The notes under the pieces: model-generated | Seen by the model: the letters and a program-made list of their open reading frames with translations, nothing else | Told to the model about the DNA's origin: nothing | Databases searched by the model: none | NCBI GenBank assembly: GCA_947589095.1 | Contig: CANQBX010000010.1 | Span: forward strand, 1-64,000 | Length of the DNA: 64,000 nucleotides | Direction: 5' to 3' | Origin: an uncultured Lachnospiraceae bacterium | GTDB taxonomy: Bacteria; Bacillota; Clostridia; Lachnospirales; Lachnospiraceae | Translations under genes and position numbers: made by a program | In this document: one piece after another, positions 59,330 to 64,000 of the stretch | How the letters are laid out: each line of letters begins with the position of its first letter | Numbering within the stretch: the stretch's first letter is position 1

Positions 59330-60949
59330 ATGAGGCTGACGTTTATAGGGGCGGATCATGAAGTGACCGGGAGCTGCCATTATCTGGAATGCGGCAGTAC
59401 GAAGCTCCTGGTTGACTGCGGTATGGAGCAGGGAGTCAACGTATATGAGAACGCGGAGCTGCCGGTCAGTTACGCGCAGATCGATTATGTGCTGGTGACC
59501 CACGCGCATGTGGACCATACAGGGTATCTGCCTCTGATTTACGCGAGGGGCTTTCGCGGGGAGATCGTCACTACGGTGGCTACCGGGGATCTGTGCGGGA
59601 TCATGCTCCGTGACAGCGCCCACATTCAGGAGATGGAGGCGGAGTGGAAGAACCGGAAAGCCCGCCGCGCAGGCCGTGCGGAGGTAGAGCCTCTCTATAC
59701 GCTGAATGACGCGGAGGGCGTGCTTCAGCTGATCCGGCCGCAGGAATATGACGAGATCGTGAAGCTGAACGACGACATTTCCCTTCGGTTTACAGACGCG
59801 GGACATCTGCTTGGCTCGGCGTCCATCGAAGTCTGGTGCCGGGAGAACGGCGTGGAGAAGAAGATCGTGTTCTCCGGCGACATCGGCAATAAGCACAAGC
59901 CGCTGATCCGGGATCCCCAGTACATCGAGGAAGCGGATTATGTTGTCATGGAATGCACCTACGGCGACCGCAGCCACGAGGTGGAAGGCGGCCGGAAGAC
60001 CACGCAGGAGCATATCGCCCGGTTCGCGCAGATCATCCAGGAGACGTTGGATAAGGGCGGCAATGTGGTGATCCCGGCGTTCGCGGTCGGCCGCACCCAG
60101 GAGCTTTTGTATTTCCTGCGGAAGATCAAGCTCGACCATATGGTCAAAGGGCACGACGGCTTCGAGGTCTACGTGGACAGCCCTCTGGCGATCGAGGCGA
60201 CCCATGTGTTTAAGAAGAATCTGCTGCGCTGCTATGACGAGGAGACGAAGGAGCTGGTGGAGCAGGGGATCAATCCCATCGAGTTCCCCGGCCTGAAGCT
60301 GGCGGTCACCAGCGAGGAATCCAAGGCCATCAATTTTGATAAGAATCCGAAGGTGATCATTTCGGCAGCCGGTATGTGCGATGCGGGCCGGATCCGCCAT
60401 CATCTGAAGCATAATCTGTGGCGGCCGGAGTGCTGCGTGGTGTTCGCCGGCTATCAGGCGGCGGCGACTCTTGGACGTGCCCTGATGGACGGCGCGGCAT
60501 CCGTGAAGATCTTCGGCGAGACCATCGACGTGGAGGCGCGGATTGCCGAGCTTCCGGGCCTGAGCGGACATGCGGATCGGGAAGGGCTTCTGGAGTGGAT
60601 CCGGGCGTTTCACAAGAAGCCCGGTATGGTCTTCATGGTTCATGGCGAGGACAAGGTCTGCGGTCTTTTCGCGGAGCAGCTGAACCGGGAGGAGAAGCTG
60701 ACGGCGTCGGCGCCGTTTTCCGGCTCTGTCTACGATCTGGCAGCCGGCCGGTGGATTCTGCAGACCGAGGGCGTACCGGTTGTTCGGGAGACCGCGGGCA
60801 GGAAGAGGAGCGACAGCGTATTCGCAAGGCTCGTGGCGGCCGCGGAGCGGCTCATGCAGGTCGTACGGAAGAATGAAGGCGGCGCGAATAAGGATCTGGC
60901 GAAATTCGCCGATCAGATCCAGTCGCTGTGCGATAAGTGGGACCGGTAA
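59330..60949 (+). CDS. Beta-CASP metallo-beta-lactamase-fold ribonuclease-like protein
   Basis: A 539-residue cytoplasmic protein. The metallo-beta-lactamase part has the zinc motif THAHVDHTG (HxHxDH), GHLLGSASIEVW and FSGDIGNKHKP. The beta-CASP insertion is followed by the C-terminal RMMBL motif LSGHADREGLLEWI and VMVHGE. Proteins of this group are RNA-processing nucleases related to CPSF-73 and RNase J, though this branch is not well studied. The ATG at 59330 has AGGGG eight bases upstream; the frame is open from 59279, but that part is the promoter. rnhA follows after 51 bp, so two nucleic-acid enzymes may be co-transcribed. Confidence 0.93.
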   Translation: MRLTFIGADHEVTGSCHYLECGSTKLLVDCGMEQGVNVYENAELPVSYAQIDYVLVTHAHVDHTGYLPLIYARGFRGEIVTTVATGDLCGIMLRDSAHIQEMEAEWKNRKARRAGRAEVEPLYTLNDAEGVLQLIRPQEYDEIVKLNDDISLRFTDAGHLLGSASIEVWCRENGVEKKIVFSGDIGNKHKPLIRDPQYIEEADYVVMECTYGDRSHEVEGGRKTTQEHIARFAQIIQETLDKGGNVVIPAFAVGRTQELLYFLRKIKLDHMVKGHDGFEVYVDSPLAIEATHVFKKNLLRCYDEETKELVEQGINPIEFPGLKLAVTSEESKAINFDKNPKVIISAAGMCDAGRIRHHLKHNLWRPECCVVFAGYQAAATLGRALMDGAASVKIFGETIDVEARIAELPGLSGHADREGLLEWIRAFHKKPGMVFMVHGEDKVCGLFAEQLNREEKLTASAPFSGSVYDLAAGRWILQTEGVPVVRETAGRKRSDSVFARLVAAAERLMQVVRKNEGGANKDLAKFADQIQSLCDKWDR

Positions 60950-61000
60950 CGGACCGGCGCGAAAGAAGAGCCGGGTCAGAAAGAGGAGCGGAGGGTAAAT

Positions 61001-61489
61001 ATGGGGAAAGTAATGATCTATACGGACGGAGCCGCCAGGGGCAATCCCGACGGTCCCGGAGGTTATGGGACCATCCTTCAGTATACGGACAGAAAGGGTG
61101 ACTTATATGAGAAATGCATCTCCGCCGGTTATGAGCGCACCACCAACAACCGGATGGAGCTGATGGCCGCCATCGCCGGTCTGGAGGCGCTGAACCGTCC
61201 CTGCGAGGTGGAGATCTATTCGGATTCCAAATACCTGACCGACGCCTTCAATCAGGGCTGGATCGATAACTGGGTCAGCAATAACTGGAGGCGCGGCAAG
61301 AGCGGCCCGGTGAAGAACATCGACCTGTGGGAGCGGCTCCTGGAGGCCAAGCGCTGCCACCGGGTGACGTTTATCTGGGTGAAAGGACATGCGGGCAATC
61401 CTTTAAATGAACGCTGCGACCTTCTGGCGACCTCGGCGGCGGACAGCGGGAATCTGCTGGTGGATGAAGGCGTGGAGGAAGCGCTGTGA
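61001..61489 (+). CDS. rnhA: Ribonuclease HI
   Basis: A 162-residue enzyme that cleaves the RNA strand of RNA-DNA hybrids. The four catalytic acids are D9 (YTDGAARGNPG-type strand), E53 (NNRMELMAA), D75 (YSDSKYL) and D140 (NERCDLLA), and the assisting H130 is present in KGHAGNP. Its length and order match bacterial RNase HI. GGAGGGTAAAT precedes the ATG. Confidence 0.96.
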   Translation: MGKVMIYTDGAARGNPDGPGGYGTILQYTDRKGDLYEKCISAGYERTTNNRMELMAAIAGLEALNRPCEVEIYSDSKYLTDAFNQGWIDNWVSNNWRRGKSGPVKNIDLWERLLEAKRCHRVTFIWVKGHAGNPLNERCDLLATSAADSGNLLVDEGVEEAL

Positions 61490-61540
61490 GCGGTATTCAT
61501 TAAGATTGATTTACAATATATTACTATTTTGGGCAGGCTA

Positions 61541-61569
61541 TTCCATTTTTATCTGCTTTGTGCTATGGT
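61541..61569 (+). promoter_or_regulatory. Possible extended -10 promoter for the LprI-like gene
   Basis: TTCCAT (61541-61546), 17 bp, TATGGT (61564-61569), with TGC before the -10. The -35 match is weak. The gene starts about 100 bp downstream. Confidence 0.4.
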
Positions 61570-61668
61570 AGATTTGTGAATTTGTCTCTGCCCATTTTAT
61601 ATGGATCTGCGGATGCCTGCACATCCTGCCGGGCAGAGTCTGTCGGATTGGTGTATTGAGGGATAAGA

Positions 61669-62886
61669 ATGAGGGATCGTAAGATTTTGTATATCCTGCT
61701 GCTGACGGCCGCGGTCGGAAGCGCGGTTACGCTTTGTACCGGTTTTCTGACGGGCGGCATGGATTGGGCCGGACAGGTAACGGTGACGCTGGAGGACAAG
61801 GCGGAGCCTGCCGGGAATGCGGAACGCATTGCCGCTTCGGACGCGGAAGGCGGCGTTAACGGGAATATCGCGCAGCCGCTCGGGGAGCCGCGGGCATACG
61901 AAGGGAACACCACGATAACCGGAACCGGGCAGGAGGGGCTGCCGGCCGTGGATGTTCAGCCGCAGGCGGACGCGGAAGCCGCAGCCGCGGCGGCGGATGT
62001 GGCGCTGGCGGGAGATATTCAGCCGCAGCCGGATGTGGCGCTGGCGGGAGATATTCAGCCGCAGCCGGATATGGCGCCGGCGGGAGATATTCAGGTTCAG
62101 GCGGATATGGCGCCGGCGGGGAATATTCAGCTGCAGGCGGATATGGCGCCGGCGGGAGATATTCAGGTTCAGGCGGATATGGCGCTGGCGGGAGATATTC
62201 AGCCGCAGGCGGATGCGGCGCCGTCCGGGGATACCGGGCAGGCGGGAGAGAAGCTTCCGGCGGGGGCGGAAGCGGCCCGGGATACGGCGGAGCCGGCGAA
62301 GACCGGACAGCAGGATGGCGGAACGGGCGGAAGCGCTTTGCAGGCTCCGCAGGATAACGGAACGTCCGCTTACGTGAAAGAGGAAGTCCGGCAGGTGGCG
62401 TTATCGCCGCTGGAAACGGCAGCCGTATATGACAGCGGCAGCGAGACGATGACCGCAAGCGCCGTGGCCGCCGACGGGGGGGCGTCTTCGGAGACGGAGA
62501 ACGCTTACCTTAAGAGGCTTAAGGAGCTGGATGCCCAGATCCGGAAGAGCAGGGAAGCGCAGAGCGCAGCGAATACCGCAGGCGCCGGCGGCAATTCCCA
62601 GGCGAGGAACGCGGCGGACAATGAACTGAAGCTGTGGGACAGCGAACTGAGTACGATCTATAATGAGATCCTGAAATCCCTGGACGAGAAGGAAGTGCAG
62701 GATCTGGTCACGGCGGAACGGCAGTGGATGAAGAACCGGGACGCCGCGGCAGTGGAGGCGGCGAAGAATTCCGCGGGCGGATCGCTCGAAAGCGTGGAAT
62801 ATACGGCTTCGCTGGCGGAGACCACGCGGGCGCGGGCGTACGAGCTTGTGGGGTTGTACGCGTCGGTGCTGACGGAGCGGGAATAA
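61669..62886 (+). CDS. Secreted or anchored LprI-like protein with a 12-residue tandem repeat
   Basis: A 405-residue protein. An N-terminal hydrophobic segment (ILYILLLTAAVGSAVTLCTGF) acts as signal peptide or anchor. A long low-complexity region holds six or seven 12-residue repeats with consensus D-[VM]-A-[LP]-A-G-D-I-Q-x-Q-[PA]. The C-terminal 110 residues (YLKRLKELDAQIRKS, DNELKLWDSELSTIYNEIL, AERQWMKNRDAAAVEAA) match the LprI N-terminal domain, the former DUF1311, known from a mycobacterial lysozyme inhibitor. The globular domain should be outside the membrane, displayed on the repeat stalk. The start codon ATG at 61669 follows GAGGGATAAGA. A lysozyme-related role is a family-level guess. 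Confidence 0.8.
   Translation: MRDRKILYILLLTAAVGSAVTLCTGFLTGGMDWAGQVTVTLEDKAEPAGNAERIAASDAEGGVNGNIAQPLGEPRAYEGNTTITGTGQEGLPAVDVQPQADAEAAAAAADVALAGDIQPQPDVALAGDIQPQPDMAPAGDIQVQADMAPAGNIQLQADMAPAGDIQVQADMALAGDIQPQADAAPSGDTGQAGEKLPAGAEAARDTAEPAKTGQQDGGTGGSALQAPQDNGTSAYVKEEVRQVALSPLETAAVYDSGSETMTASAVAADGGASSETENAYLKRLKELDAQIRKSREAQSAANTAGAGGNSQARNAADNELKLWDSELSTIYNEILKSLDEKEVQDLVTAERQWMKNRDAAAVEAAKNSAGGSLESVEYTASLAETTRARAYELVGLYASVLTERE
61996..62247 (+). repeat. 36-bp in-frame tandem repeat in the LprI-like gene
   Basis: Six complete 36-bp units (61996-62211) and a decayed seventh (62212-62247) encode the 12-residue repeats. Units 1 and 2 are identical in protein, as are units 3 and 5, so recent duplication or slippage is likely and copy number may vary between strains. 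Confidence 0.9.
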
Positions 62887-62895
62887 TAAATATCC

Positions 62896-62924
62896 TTGCT
62901 AAATCCGTTTTCTTGTGATAGGAT
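62896..62924 (+). promoter_or_regulatory. Promoter upstream of the small membrane protein and alaS
   Basis: TTGCTA (62896-62901), 17 bp, TAGGAT (62919-62924), with TGA before the -10 as an extended element. It begins right after the LprI-like gene. Confidence 0.5.
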
Positions 62925-63004
62925 AAGGGATGATCGAGAGTTATGTCTTTGGATCGCAGCGTTTTTGTTCCGGCAGGCGGAGAAGTGAGAAGGAGGCAGT
63001 GCAT

Positions 63005-63160
63005 ATGACGGCGATTCTTGGAAGCATCGCAGGCAATCTGATCAAGATGGTCATACTGGGCGCGGTAGCGGTGGCCGGTGTGATTTGCGGACGGAAGTTC
63101 CGGGATAAGAAGGATGCCGAGAAGGCGGCGAAGGCCGCGTCAGGATCAGAGAAGGAATAG
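63005..63160 (+). CDS. Small single-helix membrane protein of unknown function
   Basis: A 51-residue protein: about 15 uncharged N-terminal residues, one membrane helix (about residues 10-29, NLIKMVILGAVAVAGVICG) and a Lys/Asp/Glu/Ala-rich cytoplasmic tail. AAGGAGG lies eight bases before the ATG at 63005, which decides this start over an in-frame ATG at 62930. I do not recognise a named family with certainty. It lies 39 bp before alaS and probably shares its transcript. Confidence 0.75.
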   Translation: MTAILGSIAGNLIKMVILGAVAVAGVICGRKFRDKKDAEKAAKAASGSEKE

Positions 63161-63199
63161 CTTCACGGCCTGAATAACGATAACTGGAGGATGAAACAA

Positions 63200-64000
63200 T
63201 TGGAAAAGTATGGCGTAAACGAACTCAGGAAGATGTTCCTGGAATTTTTTGAGAGCAAGGGCCATCTGGCGATGAAGAGCTTCTCGCTGGTGCCCCATAA
63301 CGATAACAGCCTTTTATTGATCAATTCCGGCATGGCTCCCTTAAAGCCCTATTTTACGGGCCAGGAGATTCCGCCGCGCCGCCGGGTCACCACCTGTCAG
63401 AAGTGCATCCGGACCGGCGATATCGAGAACATCGGCAAGACCGCCCGTCACGGCACATTCTTTGAGATGCTCGGCAATTTCTCCTTTGGCGATTATTTTA
63501 AGAATGAGGCCATTTCCTGGTCGTGGGAGTTCCTGACGGAGGTGGTAGGACTGGATCCGGACAGGCTGTATCCGTCGGTCTATCTGGACGATGACGAAGC
63601 CTACGAGATTTGGAACAAGAAGATCGGCGTGCCCGCCGAGAAGATCTTCCGCTTCGGCAAGGAGGATAATTTCTGGGAGCACGGCGCGGGTCCCTGCGGC
63701 CCCTGCTCCGAGATCTACTATGACCGCGGTGAGAAATACGGCTGCGGCAAGCCCACCTGCACCGTCGGCTGCGACTGTGACCGCTATATCGAGGTCTGGA
63801 ACAACGTATTTACCCAGTTCGACAACGACGGCCACGGCAACTATACCGAACTGAAGCAGAAGAACATTGATACCGGCATGGGCCTGGAGCGGCTGGCGGT
63901 CGTCGTTCAGGACGTGGATTCCCTGTTCACCGTGGACACGAATAAGGCGCTCCTGGACGAGGTATGCGCCATGGCCCATACGACCTACCAGGCGGACGAG
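63200..64000 (+). CDS. alaS: Alanyl-tRNA synthetase, 5' part (continues past the window)
   Basis: The first 267 codons of AlaS, which charges tRNA-Ala. The class II core is clear: [63 protein letters not shown] and [17 protein letters not shown] place the start at the TTG at 63200 because GGAGG (63186-63190) is nine bases before it and the protein then begins M-E-K-Y-G-V-N as usual. An in-frame ATG at 63191 directly abuts the GGAGG with no spacing. The gene is cut by the window end, not broken. Confidence 0.96.
   Translation, partial: MEKYGVNELRKMFLEFFESKGHLAMKSFSLVPHNDNSLLLINSGMAPLKPYFTGQEIPPRRRVTTCQKCIRTGDIENIGKTARHGTFFEMLGNFSFGDYFKNEAISWSWEFLTEVVGLDPDRLYPSVYLDDDEAYEIWNKKIGVPAEKIFRFGKEDNFWEHGAGPCGPCSEIYYDRGEKYGCGKPTCTVGCDCDRYIEVWNNVFTQFDNDGHGNYTELKQKNIDTGMGLERLAVVVQDVDSLFTVDTNKALLDEVCAMAHTTYQADE

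Overview
The window looks like a chromosomal segment of a GC-rich, spore-forming gut Firmicute, most likely a Lachnospiraceae-type Clostridium relative. The reasons are spoIVA, Firmicute-type sigma-A promoters (several with TTGACA or TTGATA, a 17-bp spacer and TATAAT), strong AGGAGG ribosome binding sites, lipoproteins with Thr/Ala-rich linkers, and a CD3324-type small protein. I see no rRNA, tRNA, CRISPR array, insertion sequence, integrase or phage gene. Almost every gene lies on the plus strand; the single clear exception is a CBM9-like gene at 26716-27780.

Layout. (1) 1-5160 is a core block: a DUF512 radical-SAM-like protein, der, plsY and gpsA. (2) 5397-20595 is a run of intracellular glycan-degrading enzymes: GH38 alpha-mannosidase, GH2 beta-galactosidase, an alpha/beta-hydrolase, GH20-like hexosaminidase, GH18, a large transglutaminase-like protein and a GH29 fucosidase. 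(3) 20780-26505 is a separate module: a DUF4143-type AAA ATPase, a heterodimeric ABC exporter, and a CD3324-family gene preceded by an elaborate leader. (4) 26716-30556 holds a CBM9-like protein, an internally deleted Rpn-like gene and an Asp-box propeller protein. (5) 30818-44200 is a seven-gene sugar-uptake operon with two solute-binding proteins (one anchored and fused to carbohydrate-binding-like modules), two permease pairs, an NHL/TPR/Yip1 membrane protein and a DUF5696-like lipoprotein, but no ATPase. (6) 44384-50936 holds a second GH29, a GH3 and a GH2 beta-mannosidase. (7) 51104-56167 is a complete branched-chain amino-acid transporter (livJ, livHMGF). (8) 56232 to the end returns to core genes: spoIVA, an LCP protein with a probable frameshift, a beta-CASP metallo-hydrolase, rnhA, a repeat-bearing LprI-like protein, a 51-residue membrane protein and the 5' part of alaS.

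How it fits together. The hydrolases together cover the linkages of a complex N-glycan (beta-Gal, beta-GlcNAc, alpha-Man, beta-Man, alpha-Fuc, with GH18 and GH3 as extras), and none shows a signal peptide. The simplest reading is that oligosaccharides are imported by the 30956-44200 ABC system, powered by a shared ATPase encoded elsewhere, and trimmed in the cytoplasm. This substrate assignment is inference. In Bacillus the der-gpsA region lies next to spoIVA, so about 51 kb here looks inserted between gpsA and spoIVA.

The most unusual signals are the ATPase-less dual-permease operon with its fusion proteins; a leader at 25945-26191 with a duplicated promoter, a Tyr-rich 15-codon peptide and an interleaved a-b-a'-b' pairing; and several genes (CD3324, the second fucosidase, spoIVA, the first solute-binding protein) whose Shine-Dalgarno sequence lies in or next to a hairpin.
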